A DNA stretch of 64,000 bases from the NCBI GenBank assembly GCA_963575745.1, contig CAUYUJ010007202.1, forward strand, positions 206,501-270,500, written 5' to 3'. Below are positions 20,293 to 31,740 of this stretch, piece by piece (within the stretch, counting starts at the first letter, position 1; the number at the start of each line of letters is the position of its first letter). Under the pieces are notes generated by a model. The model was not told where the DNA came from. It saw nothing but the letters and a program-made list of their open reading frames with translations, and searched no databases. The position numbers and the translations under genes are program-made. This DNA comes from Prorocentrum cordatum. Its lineage: Eukaryota; Sar; Dinophyceae; Prorocentrales; Prorocentraceae.

Positions 20293-21610
20293 AACGATGA
20301 CGACGTTCACTCGGGGGCCTCTCGGGAGCCTCTTTGGGGCCTCTTGGGCTTCCTGGGGACCGCCTTTGCGGCCTCTGGGGCCGTCTTGTGCCGTCTTGGA
20401 AGCCTTTTGGGCCGTCGTTGAGCGTCGGGAAATCAAACACCGAATTGGAATCAATGAAGTCTGCTTCGCGGGTCCTTCGTGGGAGTGCTCTTGGAGGCCT
20501 CATGGGGCGTTTTGGACGCCTTCGGGTTGTCTGGAGGCTACCCTGGGGGTCTTGGACCGATCGGTCGGCGATTCAGGGCCCTCCTGGATCGACCTGGCAG
20601 CCCCTTGGGGCACAGTTGGCCCATCTTGGCACTTTTGGGGCGCTGGGACCCCCTGGGGGATTGTATTCTAACTCGTGCTCCCCCCTCCCTTTTCCCCCCC
20701 CAGGACCCCCCGGACTCCCCATCCCCCGGGGACCCCCCCCGGGCAGGGAAGGACTCAACAGGCAGGGCTTCAATTCGATTCAACTATGGTGTTCTTCAAT
20801 TGCCCTTGCTTCCTTGGGGGGCTGACGGCGACGCCGATGACGCCGAGGACGACTACTCAAACGGAACAGCGTCTTATACGCTCCGAACGGCCGTCGGATG
20901 TATACCAAGCGCGCGATTTGCCTGCAAGCATCCGTCCATAAATCCATCGATCTATCCCTCCACTAATAGCACCTGTGTGTGATGATTGCCCGGTGTATGC
21001 GTGCGGGCAGGTGAAGGATGGTACGTACGCGCCTGGTGCATGTCCAAGGGAAGCGAAGGGTTCTAGTGGATGGCAAGAGAGATCCATAGTTGGTGAGATC
21101 GTCATGATAGCATTGTATTTCATGTGTTTATGCCTTGTCGTGCTTCCGACATACAGTGATATCAGCACATAGGTGGGCTTGAATATCTTTGAATCAGTCG
21201 TGATATCAATCGACTGGTCGTAAGATCTTAAGGTAGATCGTGAGAACAGCGAGGTAACTAGTGAGACCAGCGGGTCTCAGGATCGATGGGTAGATTCGAC
21301 TACACGTAAGAGTGACCCTTCGCCAGAGTGACCTTTGGTGCTGGCCAAAAGGGTGCGGGGTTATTTCTCTGATGGAATGAGGTTGACCTCGCGTCGGCAC
21401 CCGCATCGCGTGATTACGCCCTCATCTAAGCCGCCAGGTTTGGGCCCACCCCTTGCAATCAACAGCAACGCATACGCGTCGCACCCTACAGTTTGCATTG
21501 GGTACCCGAGGGGGAGCTGGTTGACCAAACGGCGCGTTTTCCGTCCCAGGACCAGTCCCGAATCCCAGCCCAAATCCCAAAACGTCTGGCTTGAATGTTG
21601 TGATTCTCTT
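20293..21610. other. No gene; quasi-repeat GGGGCCTCTTGGG region and AT-richer DNA
   Basis: From 20320 to 20660 sequences like GGGGCCTCTTGGG recur irregularly, similar to 29950-30065. A half copy of family G (CTACACGTAAGAGTGACCCT) lies at 21300-21350. Nothing coding is recognised. Confidence 0.45.
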
Positions 21611-21693
21611 TGGATATGTTTGAATATGTTTTTTTTCGAACCAATGGGGATCTTTACTACTTTGAGTTATCCAGAGATATTCAAACATATTCC
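21611..21693. repeat. Inverted repeat GGATATGTTTGAATAT
   Basis: The arms TGGATATGTTTGAATATG and GATATTCAAACATATTCC can form a hairpin over about 45 nt of spacer. It lies in AT-rich DNA. Confidence 0.6.
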
Positions 21694-21984
21694 AGGCTCT
21701 CGGATGGGGCCGGTTGTGGCCATGACGCGTAGTCGATAGATACAATGCTCGTCTGGTCCGACGCCAATCGCAAACCGAATGCTCGATCCAGCTCCACCCC
21801 CAAACCTTCTCATTGCCCGAAGGGGGGTTCACGAGGTAGATTATCCTCCTCCTCGGCCTCCCCCGTGCCAGTGCAGGATCGCAGGCCAAGGCGCAAACAG
21901 GAGGGCTGGTGACTCCCTTGGATACTGTGCTGTGAAGATCCCATGTCCAACAAAACTATAGTCAGTTTTTTTAGTTACGAGTGT

Positions 21985-22350
21985 GCATGTCTAACCAGAT
22001 CGCGACGACAGCGATGGCGATGGTGGCCGCGACGACGACAACGCCAGAATCGATGGCGACAGTGGCGAGGGTGACGACGGCGACGTCAGCGACAACGACG
22101 GCGCCGGCAAAAGGGCCGACTACGCCGCCGCCGGCCAAGACAACGATGGCGACGTCGACGTTGGCGATGGCGGTGGCGGCGGCGACGGCGTTTGCGCTGG
22201 CGAAGCCGACGCCGGCGACGGCGAGAGTGGCAATGACGACCGCGGCGGCGACGCCGACAGACGGTGCCTGCGAGAGGGCGACGGCGGCGACGGCGAGAGC
22301 GGCGACGGCGACGACCACGGCGGCGATTGCGACGGCGACGGCGGCGTCAC
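21985..22350. repeat. Degenerate (GNC)n trinucleotide tract
   Basis: GAC, GGC and GCG triplets recur in phase for about 360 bp, giving Ala/Thr or Asp/Gly-rich frames on both strands. It is probably an aged GAC/GGC microsatellite. Confidence 0.7.
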
Positions 22351-23967
22351 ACCCCTTTTTTGCTCAAACTGCTTCAAGGCTCGCGCTTTGTAAAAAGACA
22401 GGCTGCAGCTCACTCCGCAGGCTGTTTGAACGTTCGCGGTAGATAAACAGGCAGCGCTGGAGCGCACCCCAGTTTTCGGCGTGGGTTGCTGGAGCGTCCT
22501 TGCACGGTGGAAAGTAGGCGCTGGAGCGACATGCCTGCGAGGGGGGGGAGGGGAGGGGCAGGGTGCGGCGGATGGGGACCCTACAAGTCTGGTTTCAATG
22601 AAAGGGCCAGAATAAAAATCGCGCCGCGGGGAGCTTGCCCCCGCCCTCCAAATTTGAAGCCAACCCATCGAGGTGCAGAAGTGGGGAGTGGTCCAGCCAG
22701 GAACCAGGCGCGCCCGTCAGCTTTGGAATGGCCACCCAACGAAGAGTACACAATGCGCCCCTCGATTTTGCAGAGGTCGCCCAACCATGATACATCGTCA
22801 GAGCCACCCGGCGTCGTCGCGTTCATTGCGTCCAGATTTGTAGCATTGTTTTCTCGCCTTTTTCTCAAAGGAATACTAAGGACGCAGCAAGGATCAACGC
22901 GCGAATACCGCCCCAGATGTACACCCGTTCTCCAACTTCCACAAGTAGCATCATCCCACTGACTGTAGGGGGTATCATATCCGCTCGGTGGCCTCATCCG
23001 AAACTTGTGGTTGCATCTCTGGCGTGAGCTGCATGCATGGTGCAGGTGCCTTGACGGAGCGCGGGGAAATCCCAGGCGCAGGCGCAGGAGGCAGCGCATC
23101 TGCCCACCGCCGTGGCGCCGCGAGGTGCACCGAGGTCTCCGTCGGCCATGACCCGTTCTGCGACCGCAAGTACAAGTGGCGATCCACCGACATGCTGGTG
23201 GGGAGGGAACGGCACGCTAGGGAAGCGGCGGGATCACCTGCTCCCTGCCTCCTCCTGCACCTGCTCCCAGACGCAGTCCCAATGCTGTGCTCCTCTTCGG
23301 ATGCAGGTCCTGGGGCGTCAAATTCAGCACCGGCGCTGGTATATCCGAGGTCGAAAATTGGGTGAATCCGGTTGAATCCAGCCTTAATCCCGCTTGCTCT
23401 GGCTGGATCTTGTCTGATTGCGGGCTTAGTCTGGGCCAGCCTGGCTTTGTAGTTCCTCAGCAGGTACGATTCGGGTTGCAACGCCCCTGATCCTTCCTCC
23501 GAGGGCTCCCCATGCGCTGCCTCCTGAGTTCCCCCGCCCCCCCATCCTCTTCCTCCTCTCCTGCTGCTCGCTTCTCTTCTCTACGGCCCCCCCGCCTCCC
23601 TCGGGACGCCGCCGCCGGGGTTGGGGGGGCCCCGAGGGGGCCAGGAGCCCCTTGTGCTTCCCGCCCTCGCCTCCACGAGCGGCGCCGGCGTGGAGCGGCT
23701 GCCCTCGCGCCCGTGCGTCCTGCCCCCGGTCGTCGTCCTCCTGATGTCATGTGGCGGCCCTCGTCCCGTTCCACCGCGCCACCATCGTCGCCGGCGGGCC
23801 AGGGAGCGGATGCCTGGGGCGGAGCAGGAGACCGGGTCGGTCGACCCGCATCCTTCCCTCTTCGGTCGCTGCTAGTCTTAGGTCGGAAATGCAGGGGGAT
23901 TTTGGACGCTGCTCCCTCTTCGGTCTTAGGTCGCTGCTAGTCTTAGTCTTAGGTCGCTGCTCCCTCT
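22351..23967. other. No gene recognised
   Basis: Mixed-composition DNA. From 23868 to 23970 the phrase GGTCGCTGCTCCCTCTTCGG (or GGTCGCTGCTAGTCTTAG) is repeated three to four times. Short frames on both strands overlap one another and show no motif. Confidence 0.4.
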
Positions 23968-24113
23968 TCGGTCCCTACAGGGGAATTTTGGACGACAAAT
24001 AAAAGAATATCAAACACATATGCAAAAGATGCCAAAGAATACAAAAAAAGATGTCCCCAGACTATTTTTTGACTATTTTTGAATATTCCCCCTGTAGAGG
24101 GACAGGCCCGACT
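23968..24113. mobile_element. Foldback family B, diverged copy
   Basis: The right half, GAATATTCCCCCTGTAGAGG followed by GACAGGCCCGACTT, is clear. The left end CGGTCCCTACAGGGGAATTT is eroded. Confidence 0.55.
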
Positions 24114-24204
24114 TCAAATGCTAGTCGTCGTCCTCTTGGCCAGCAGGACGAGGAGCAGGCTCGCATCACGCGCACAGGCATGCTCAAGAGCCATCGAAGC
24201 TCCG

Positions 24205-24275
24205 CGCGGACTCCTCTGGGGTCTGCGCCGGCCCACGTCGTGGCGCCTCCGGTGCCGCCCCTGGCACGGATGAAG
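24205..24275. mobile_element. Foldback family C fragment
   Basis: CTCCGCGCGGACTCCTCTGG and CTGCGCCGGCCCACGTCGTG match the family core. Confidence 0.4.
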
Positions 24276-24288
24276 AGGGGGGAGGGTT

Positions 24289-24508
24289 ATTCCAAATCCC
24301 TTATTAATCGTCCCCCGGGTCCGGTTTTTTAAGGCGCCTTTTTGGTCATTAAGGGGCTCCGGTTTATTAGGTCGCTTTCTTCGGATTGGAGCTGCGGGGG
24401 TCTGGCTTATTAAGGCGCCCCATCGAAGAGGGGGTCCGGAATATTAGGTCGCATTTGGAGGGGGGTCCGGTTTTTTAGGGGGGGGTCGATTAATAAGGGA
24501 TTTGGAGT
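24289..24508. mobile_element. Foldback element with TCCAAATCCCTTATTAATCG ends
   Basis: The left end TCCAAATCCCTTATTAATCG is repeated inverted as CGATTAATAAGGGATTTGGA at the right. The interior has four or five degenerate repeats of GGTCCGGTTTATTAGG type. It is directly followed by a family I copy, with no unique spacer. Confidence 0.8.
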
Positions 24509-24509
24509 A

Positions 24510-24700
24510 TGATGCTTCAACCTACTTCAGCCTTGATCGCCAGGGCGAATTTCGAGCGCCCAAAAAAGTACAGAAATTCCAGGGTTTTCACGTGTCGGGC
24601 CCTGGGAGACACTCGCCCGACACCGTTTCGACACTCTTTTGACACTTTCCCGGGTGCTTGAAATTATTTCTGGGATGCGGTCCTTAAGTAGGATGGGAAC
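24510..24700. mobile_element. Foldback element family I, copy 2
   Basis: It begins CTTCAACCTACTTCAGC and shares the core GGGCCCTGGGAGACACTCG and TTCGACACTC units with 7817-8015. Confidence 0.6.
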
Positions 24701-25365
24701 AAGCTGGGCAAGCTGGGCGCGCTCGCGCCACGTGCGGCCCCCTCCCGCCCGCAACCCGTGCGGTGGACGAGCCAGGTTATACGAAGAGAGGCCTTGGTGT
24801 CCCCGTGGCAGCTGCCGGGTGTGAGCCACCGTGTGCGGTGCAGTTGGAGAGGGGGGCTCCGGTGCATCGGGGGAGAAGGACGAGGAGAGGGATCACCGGC
24901 AGGAGGAGCAGCAGTGGCAGGAGGCGGATGGCCTGAGGGTGCGGAGGAGGAGGATAGGGAGGATCGGGAAGGAGGCGCAGGAGGAGAAGGGGGAGCAGGA
25001 GGATCGGGGAAGGGCGAAGGAGGGCACCGACGGGGAACAGGTGGGATTCAGGAAGGTGGCCCGCGCTGGGGCGAGAGCGCCCCGCGCGATGGAGGCAGTG
25101 CACCCGTCCTGGAGTGTAGCCAACGCTGCAGCTGGAGCACCGCGCTCGCCCCTCCCGCCCCTCCCACGTGCCCTCACGCCCTCGCGCGTCTCCCCCCCCC
25201 CTCGCCCGCGCCCCTCCCATCTCCCGCGCCCCCCCCCCCCCCCCCGCGGGGGCGTGGTGCCTTCTGGCCGGCGCCGGACCCCAGGTGCCCCGTCTCCGCT
25301 GCTCCTGCCGGAGAGTGCTGCGAGGTGCCGTTGGGCATGGTCGTCGTCGTGTCCCCCCTGGCTTG
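24701..25365. other. GA-rich then C-rich DNA, no gene
   Basis: Purine-rich sequence (24860-25080) turns into C-rich sequence with a 17-C run near 25231-25247. Frames here are compositional. Confidence 0.5.
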
Positions 25366-25492
25366 GCATCGCTCGGACGTGTGCGTTTTTGTGCGGGCGA
25401 GGCCCATCGAAGAGCTTCTCTGGGTTCTCGTGCGAGAAAGCAGGTGCGCACGAAGTCGAGCAAGGCACGGGGACAGGACGCCCGAGCGACGG
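25366..25492. mobile_element. Foldback family D, copy 1
   Basis: The left end GCATCGCTCGGACGTGTGCG and right end GACGCCCGAGCGACGGC are inverted. The interior has GAGGCCCATCGAAGAGC. Other copies are at 28298-28422, 50880-51002 and 58464-58590. Confidence 0.7.
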
Positions 25493-25689
25493 CGAGCTGG
25501 CTCATCGCTCTCCGGCTTTTCCCACCGGAAGCCCGAGCTCTCACAGATATGATGTGCTCTGGAGGAGCACAGAGTCTGGGAGGCGTTGTGCAAGGTGGTT
25601 GTGTAATAGGAGGGGTCTGCGCGAGGGCTGTGTGCAAGGCTGTGCACGGGGGACGTGCGGGGGCTGCGCGCGCCCTCTTGTCGAGACCT

Positions 25690-25890
25690 CTTTCCAGACA
25701 TGCGACGTCCTGATCTTTTCAGTACAGTGCCGTTTTTAGTACATGCTCCGCGTGCGGATCATGTATTAAAAATGCAGGGAATTAGTATTAGCAACAACGA
25801 GGAGTTCATGCATACATTTATTCATGAATTGATCATGTATTAAAACCCTATATATATATAAATAAATCCTATGTGTTAAAAACTGCCCTG
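25690..25890. other. AT-rich island
   Basis: An AT-rich stretch including TATATATATAAATAAATC lies within GC-rich flanks. It contains ATGTATTAAAA twice. Nothing coding is seen. Confidence 0.5.
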
Positions 25891-26067
25891 TACGGGTCCC
25901 TGGAAATCCCGACCCTGCCCCGGGGACCGGTTTTTCATCCCGAGTCGCTGCTTGACGGTCCCCCGAGGCGCGGCGAGGGCCCCCGAGGCCGACCACGGCC
26001 AAGAATACCTCCCGCCCGGACTCTCTCTTTGCTGCGACGCGAGCCTGTCTGGCCTTTCCCGTTCCAT

Positions 26068-26218
26068 CCCTGACCTTCCAGGAGGGCTAACAAACATCGC
26101 ACGCGACCTCAAAGCCCATCCCCGAGCTATACTACGTCCTGGTTTCAGGCTGCTCCGCTCCGCTTTTTAGGTCTTTGGGCCTCCAGTGCTAAAAAACGAT
26201 CTCTCTGGAAGGTCAGGG
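26068..26218. mobile_element. MITE-like family A, copy 2 (inverted orientation)
   Basis: The ends CCCTGACCTTCCAGGAGGGC and TCTCTGGAAGGTCAGGG are present. The sequence is the reverse complement of the other copies. It lies 41 bp from copy 3. Confidence 0.8.
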
Positions 26219-26259
26219 AGCCGGACCCTTCCAGGATCCTTCCGAGCCCGAGCCCCAGT

Positions 26260-26405
26260 CCCTGACCTTCCAGAGAGCTATTTTTTAGCACTGGAGCCCT
26301 AAAAACCTAAAAAACGAAACGAGAGAGCCTAACCAAGACACAGAATAGCTCTAGGATAAGTTTTTAGGTCGGGTGCTATTTTCTAGCCCTCCTGGAAGGT
26401 CAGGG
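26260..26405. mobile_element. MITE-like family A, copy 3
   Basis: The ends CCCTGACCTTCCAGAGAGCT and CTCCTGGAAGGTCAGGG are present, in forward orientation and diverged from the identical pair at 10519 and 51391. Confidence 0.85.
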
Positions 26406-26575
26406 GTGGGGGCCCCCTCCGGTCCCGCCCTGTGGCCCCAGGGGGGCCCTCCATGGGGCCCCCCGCCCTCGCTGCCCCCTGGGGGGCGCCGGCCCCCTGG
26501 GGGGGCGCTCGGGGCCCTCGCCCCCTCCCCGCGGCCCTCCGCTCCGGGTCGGGCACCTGCGGGCCAGCACTCGCT

Positions 26576-26757
26576 CCTCCTCCTCCTCCTCCTCCTCCCT
26601 CCTCCTCCTCCTCCTCCTCCTCCTCCTCCCTCCCCTCCCCCTCCTCCTCTCCTCCTCCTCCTCCTCCCCTCCTCCTCCTCCTCCTCCTCCTCCTCATCAT
26701 CATCATCATCATCCTCATCCTCATCCTCATCCTCATCCTCATCCTCATCCTCCTCTG
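26576..26757. repeat. (TCC)n array grading into (TCATCC)n
   Basis: TCC triplets with C interruptions change to CAT and then CCTCAT units at 26692-26750. Confidence 0.9.
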
Positions 26758-26821
26758 GCGGGGCTACAGGAAGTTCCCGCCCCGCTTCGGGCCCCCGGGG
26801 CCCTCACGTGCGGGCAGTACT

Positions 26822-27005
26822 TCTATCCATATCCAGAGCGTCGTGGACTTTTCGGGAAGAGGTGCGGCAACGCCGAGGCGCACTGGATGTGGTCAAAATC
26901 AGGCCTCTGGGGGCCAGATGTTTATCCATGTCCAGTGCGTCTACGGTTTCTGGGGAAGAGAGCCCAAGAATCCAAGACGTACTGGATGTGGATATAACTA
27001 TTGCC
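26822..27005. repeat. Two adjacent related foldback units
   Basis: TATCCATATCCAGAGCGTCG (26824) and TATCCATGTCCAGTGCGTCT (26931) start two units of about 75 bp. Each ends with the inverse (GCACTGGATGTGGT and GTACTGGATGTGGA). The sequence beyond (27036-27110) is related, inverted, to 51005-51075. Confidence 0.6.
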
Positions 27006-27245
27006 CGCATCACGGAGGGATCCGTGTTCCGAAAGGTGGCGCAGGAAGATGGGGTCCGGGGCTCCAGTCGTGATTTCTCGCGCTGTGTCGATTTGTTCGA
27101 GACGTCGTATCTCAGGGGAGGCCGAAAACGATGGAGAAACCTCCGCATGGAGCTGTTGAGCACGTCGGGGTCGGACGCGGGGCTAGGACGAGGACAAATT
27201 CGTTCCGGCGTGCATTTTTTTTTCGTATTTTGCTCGCCCAAGATC

Positions 27246-27275
27246 TCCCTGTAGGGGGGACACGCCCGACTTAAC
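27246..27275. mobile_element. Family B right terminus, solo
   Basis: TCCCTGTAGGGGGGACACGC followed by CCGACTTAAC matches the right end of family B. No left end is found nearby. Confidence 0.5.
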
Positions 27276-27624
27276 ACCAGGTGGTCCCTCAGGCCACCAG
27301 GAGGTGACGATGCACGGTGGGCGGTCCACCAGACTCTCCCGCCGACGCACGTCACTCGATCGAGACTTCCCGAAGACAGAGCTCCTGGTCCCACTCCACG
27401 CCGCCAGAGAGGGGGCCGATCCCGTCCGCAGTCGCTTCGAAGGTCGAGGGGGTCCAGGGCCGAGCAGCGGTCGCGGATCGAGGGCCGGTCGAGGCGCTCA
27501 GAGGCAGGGCGTGATCGCCCCGTAGAGCGCAGAGTGCCGCTCCACAGCCCATGACTCGGGGCGCCGTCGCCGGCAGGCCCCCGGCCGGGAGGGTGGAGAA
27601 GCACGCGGGTACGACCAACAGGCT

Positions 27625-28055
27625 GGGAGGAGGAGGAGGGGGAGGAGGAGGAGGAGGAGGGGGAGGAGGAGAAGGAGGGGGGAGGAGGAGGAGGAGGAGG
27701 AGGAGGAGGAGGAGGAGGAGGAGGAGGAGGAGGAGGAGGAGGAGGAGGAGGAGGAGGAGGAGGAGGAGGAGGAGGAGAGGAGGAGGGGGGAGGAGGAGGA
27801 GGAGGAGGAGGAGGAGGAGGAGGAGGAGGAGGAGGAGAGGAGGAGAGGAGGAGGAGGAGGAGGAGGAGGAGGAGGAGGAGGAGGAGGAGGAGGAGGAGGA
27901 GGAGGAGGAGGAGGAGGAGGAGGAGGAGGAGGAGGAGGGAGGAGGAGAGGAGGAGGAGGAGGAGGAGGAGGAGGAGGAGGAGGAGGAGGAGGAGAGAGGA
28001 GGAGGAGGAGGAGGAGGAGGAGGAGGAGGAAGAGGAGGAGGAGGAGGAGGAGGAG
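27625..28055. repeat. (GGA)n array, about 430 bp, longest in window
   Basis: Almost pure GGA triplets with a few GGGA phase shifts. Predicted poly-Gly, poly-Arg or poly-Glu frames are artefacts. Confidence 0.95.
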
Positions 28056-28297
28056 TGAATGTCACATTATGGTCCTCAGGATGGGGCACCCGTTGCCGGG
28101 CCGCGCCTCGGAGATAGGTCGGGGGGGCCTCCTCGTGGCCGAGAGCCCGCCGTGGCCGGACGACGCCCCGTCCTGCCCTGCTTGGCGCTCCCTGTGGCAG
28201 CACGGTGGCGCTGCGCCCGCCTGCGATGCCTGGAGGCAGGCCCGCACCGCGCGGCCCGGTCGGGCGGACCATCCGTGGGACGCGCCTCGTGGGCTTG

Positions 28298-28422
28298 GCG
28301 TCGCTCGGACGTGTGCATTTCCTCTCGGCGAGGACCATCGAGGAACATCTTTGATCATTTTGCGGGAAATGCACGCACGGGATCGAACAATGCACGGGGG
28401 AATGGACGTCCGAGCGATGGCG
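28298..28422. mobile_element. Foldback family D, copy 2
   Basis: GCGTCGCTCGGACGTGTGCA at the left and GGACGTCCGAGCGATGGCG at the right. GAGGACCATCGAGGAACATC lies inside. Confidence 0.75.
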
Positions 28423-28752
28423 AGTGGGGGGGGAGCGAAGACGAAGGAGGTGGGCAGCATCGGCAGCACGAGCAGCAGCAGGAGCAGCCTGAGCAACACG
28501 AGCTCGCCGAGCGCGTTCCACTGCTCGCAGAGTGCCTGCTCGCAAACGTCCGAACTGAAGAAATCATGTTTGCCTCGCTGTAGTGTATCGCAAAGGTCCC
28601 GCGGCGAATCCAGGCCATTTGCGAGTACTTACTTTTGCGCGTAGTGGAACGCGCTCGTCTATGTGCAGCAGGAGCAGTCGCAGGAGGAGCGGCAGCAGCA
28701 GGACGGGGTGGCCTGGCTCGCGGGGAAGGCCTCTGCATGCCAGAGTCGAACG

Positions 28753-28924
28753 GACTACACGTAAGTGGCCCTTCGCCGGAGTGACCTTTGGTGCGGGTTC
28801 ATCGGGGTGCACCCCATCGTTGAGCGCGATGCGATAGCGGCTGCTTGCGCGCTTCGAATTGGCCACCTTGCGCCCCCTTAGTCCGCGCACCAAAGGTCAC
28901 TCTTGCCTAGGGCCACTCTTGCGC
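28753..28924. mobile_element. Foldback family G, copy 1
   Basis: The left arm includes GGCCCTTCGCCGGAGTGACC then TTTGGTGCG. The right arm includes CGCACCAAAGGTCACTCTTG then GGGCCACTCTTGCG. A second copy is at 48098-48220. Confidence 0.75.
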
Positions 28925-29091
28925 CTAGCCAGTCGAATTCTGGGCCGGAGCCCGAAGAAATCGAGCTTGCCACAATCTGTAGTCCTGGTTCGGCCCACGG
29001 CTCTTCTCTGTTGCGGGCAGGCCCAGAACGTGCGGTCGAGAACTAGAACCTTTGGATAGCGTTTCGCGCCGCCGGTCCTGGCCCACCACGC

Positions 29092-29235
29092 CTCCGCGCG
29101 ACACGCTATCCACTTCGGGCTCCCCGTGCGTCCATGTGCCCAGGTTTTCCGAGCCTCCCGCCCCGCGGAGCGGAGCGGCACGCTGCCCGCTCGCAGGGCA
29201 CAGCGCGTCGCCGGAGCCCGCCCGCACACTGCGTG
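29092..29235. mobile_element. Foldback family J, partial copy
   Basis: It has CGAGCCTCCCGCCCCGCGGA and CCCGCTCGCAGGGCACAGCG. Its left terminus is eroded. Confidence 0.5.
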
Positions 29236-31040
29236 GAGTCTTGATCGACGGCTGGAGTGGTCGGGAGGTTGCCACCGCCGAGATCGTGGCGTTTTTCCAC
29301 AGCCTCGGGTGGTGCATGCAGGTCGGCTCCACGGCCTAGCGCTGGGCGATCTGACGTCTTGAGCGGACTTCCAGATGGGATGCAGGCAAGGGATGCAGGC
29401 AAGGGCAGGGGTTCCTTTTTGTACATTTGGAGTTCGTATACCTACTGCATCATCTGGAGTGTGCAATACTTCGCAGATGTCAGGAGAGTCACGGGAGCTA
29501 GGGGTCCAGAGGCGGTCTTTGGCGCTCACTGTGATGGGGAAACGTGGGGAGCACCAGATGCATTTGGACTCGCTTCACCCTCCATCCTTCCCTTTCTCCG
29601 CCTCCTGCTCCTCAGCCTCGTCATCCCCCCTTTCCCGCAGTGACTTGGGTCCGCGGCAGAAAGTGGTCTCATCAGGGAACAGCTCAGGAACCTGTTGGCG
29701 ACACCGGCATGCCGTGTCCACGCCTCGCACCTACACAGCCATGGGGCCACCGCTCGAAGAAAGCGGTCACGTAGTTGAAGTGGCGTGTTGTAATCGGGCG
29801 TTCAAGTCCCGCACTGTTAACAACGATGGTACGCAGACCAATCTCTGCGCCGACATCCCGTGATATATCCCGCACGCCAATTCATCCCGTGCACATTGGT
29901 ATTATTTCATCGCTTCGCTCATTCCGCCGGCCCTGGAGCCCTCTTTAGGGCCTCTTGGGGGCCTCTTGGGGACCTCTTGGGAGTCTCTGGGGGCTCCTTG
30001 GCGGCGTTTTGGAGGCCCCCAGGGCCTCTTGGGGGGCTCTCGGGGGCCTCTCGGGGCAGGGGCGGGGGTTGTCGATTGCGCCCCCCCCCCTCGCCCTCGG
30101 AGGCCACGATCCTCGTGAGGGGTGTCGAAAAATTGCCCGGTCCGGCATCTCTGACCCCCACCCTCCCGGGGACCTGCCGGGGTACTTTTCGCCCGGGGAC
30201 TCCTAGGGGCCGCCCCGCGCGCGCGAACTAGAAATACTGTTGACCTGTTCCGGAGATCTTAGCACGCCCTGACCCGTTGGGCCGGCGAATTTTGGGGAAC
30301 CCTTCCAACGGCGCCTCAGCAGCACAGCGGCGGCTGGCAGTTCGGCGAGCCGCGCAGTCGTCAAGTAAGGCTCTCTCCCACTGTTTCCCTAAGCAGGTGG
30401 CGGCCATCCCCACGCTGGCGGGGCAGACGGCCATCATCCAGCGCTTACGCGCACGACTGGCAACGGGGTGCCAGATCGCAGGATCACCGGTCTCGACCGC
30501 GTCTCCGAGGCTTCCGCCGCTGCCGAGCAGGCCTGTCCGTGCGCGGCGGCCCGACGCAGAGCGGTCACATTCGATCACGAGCGCCAAGGATACGCACGAC
30601 GCGGCAGTCAATGCGCTTCTGATGTCAGGCGGCATCAGTGCCCTGCAGCCGCCTCCGGAGAGCTGCGCACCAGGCGGGACGCGGCCTATTCCCTCCGCGT
30701 TGGTGGTCCAATCTTCGGCAGCATGTTCGACTCCGCTGGACACCTCAAATGCCGAAACATCGAAGTGTGAGTCTGGGCTTGCTGCGCTGCGCTAGCTGGC
30801 GCAGGACCTGCACAGTCAACGCGCCTAGGAAGGACGCGCGCCGGCATCCAGGGTACACTTGTGTCCTTGCGTCTGCGGCCCGTCCTCTGCCGCTGTCACT
30901 GGTCGCCCGCCGAAAAAGTCCCAACTTCGGCCTCCAAGGGTCTTGCGTCCTTGCCGCCCGTCCTTGATACACGTCCTGACTGACAGCCACGGTGCCTCTT
31001 CCTCGTCTGAGCGCCTCCCCCCACCCTCCCCTCGCGCGGC
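29236..31040. other. No gene recognised; irregular GGCCTCTTGGGG repeat at 29950-30065
   Basis: From 29947 the phrase GGGCCTCTTGGGGGCCTCTT is repeated irregularly. The region 30228-30795 is open on both strands in different frames (about 170 codons each) but shows no motif on either. Confidence 0.4.
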
Positions 31041-31106
31041 CGCCTCCTCCTCCTCCTCCTCCTCCTCCTCCTCCTCCTCCTCCTCCTCCTCCTCCTCCTC
31101 CTCCTC
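31041..31106. repeat. (TCC)n array
   Basis: About 20 TCC triplets ending directly at a family A element. Confidence 0.9.
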
Positions 31107-31259
31107 CCCTGACCTTGCAGAGAGCTATGTTTTTAGCTCTGGAGGCTCAGAAACCTAAAAAGCTGAGCGAGAAGCAGCCTAAAACCAGCACGTAGAATGG
31201 CTCTGGGATCGGTCTTTAAGTCGGGTGCTATTTTTTTTTGCCCTCCTGGAAGGTCAGGG
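31107..31259. mobile_element. MITE-like family A, copy 4
   Basis: CCCTGACCTTGCAGAGAGCT to CTCCTGGAAGGTCAGGG, 153 bp. It abuts a TCC array. Confidence 0.85.
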
Positions 31260-31409
31260 GTGCGGCGCCCCCGCCTCGTGCAAGGCCGCGCGCGTGCCGC
31301 GCTCGGCAGCACACGCCTTTTGGCGTCTGCGGCTGGGCAGAGGGCGACTGCTCCGGCGGAAAGGCCACAGAGGACACGCTGTATGCAAAGTAAGGCCGCA
31401 ATGCACGGA

Positions 31410-31452
31410 AGGAGGAGGAGGAGGAGGAGGATGAGGAGGAGGAGGAGGAGGA
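31410..31452. repeat. (GGA)n array
   Basis: Short GGA run. Confidence 0.85.
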
Positions 31453-31531
31453 GCCCCGTCGCGACAGGAAGAGAGGAAGCCCGGCGGCACACACGGACGA
31501 GCGCGCCGAGGATGGGGGGCGGCCAGGGGGG

Positions 31532-31575
31532 TCAGCTTCAAGTCGAGCGTGTCCCTGCACAGGAGGAGTATTCAA
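31532..31575. mobile_element. Family B left terminus, solo
   Basis: AAGTCGAGCGTGTCCCTGCA followed by CAGGAGGAGTATTCAA resembles a left end. No right end is found nearby. Confidence 0.45.
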
Positions 31576-31740
31576 GGATGGTACGAAATTTCTGGGAGGA
31601 CGGGGGGGTCCCTTGGCAGACTACAGACATCCTGCCGGGCAGCCCTTCTTGGCATTCTTCCACGCCTCAACGTGCCGCGGGCACGGTGGCGGATCATGGC
31701 CGGGGCCATGGTTTCTCCCCAGAGACCAGGGCGCTTCTTA

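Noticed and set aside
25168-25713. Plus and minus frames near the poly-C run
   Set aside because: Driven by C-rich sequence and a family D foldback; no motif.
27551-28117. Long Gly/Arg/Glu frames across GGA arrays (also 8124-8858, 46356-47255, 48513-49031, 57480-58770 and others)
   Set aside because: They exist because GGA/TCC triplets have no stop in any frame. No domain, no start context, and mirror frames are equally open.
30228-30795. Opposed 171-172 aa frames as candidate genes
   Set aside because: Neither strand shows a domain or sensible composition, and overlap of two full frames points to chance.
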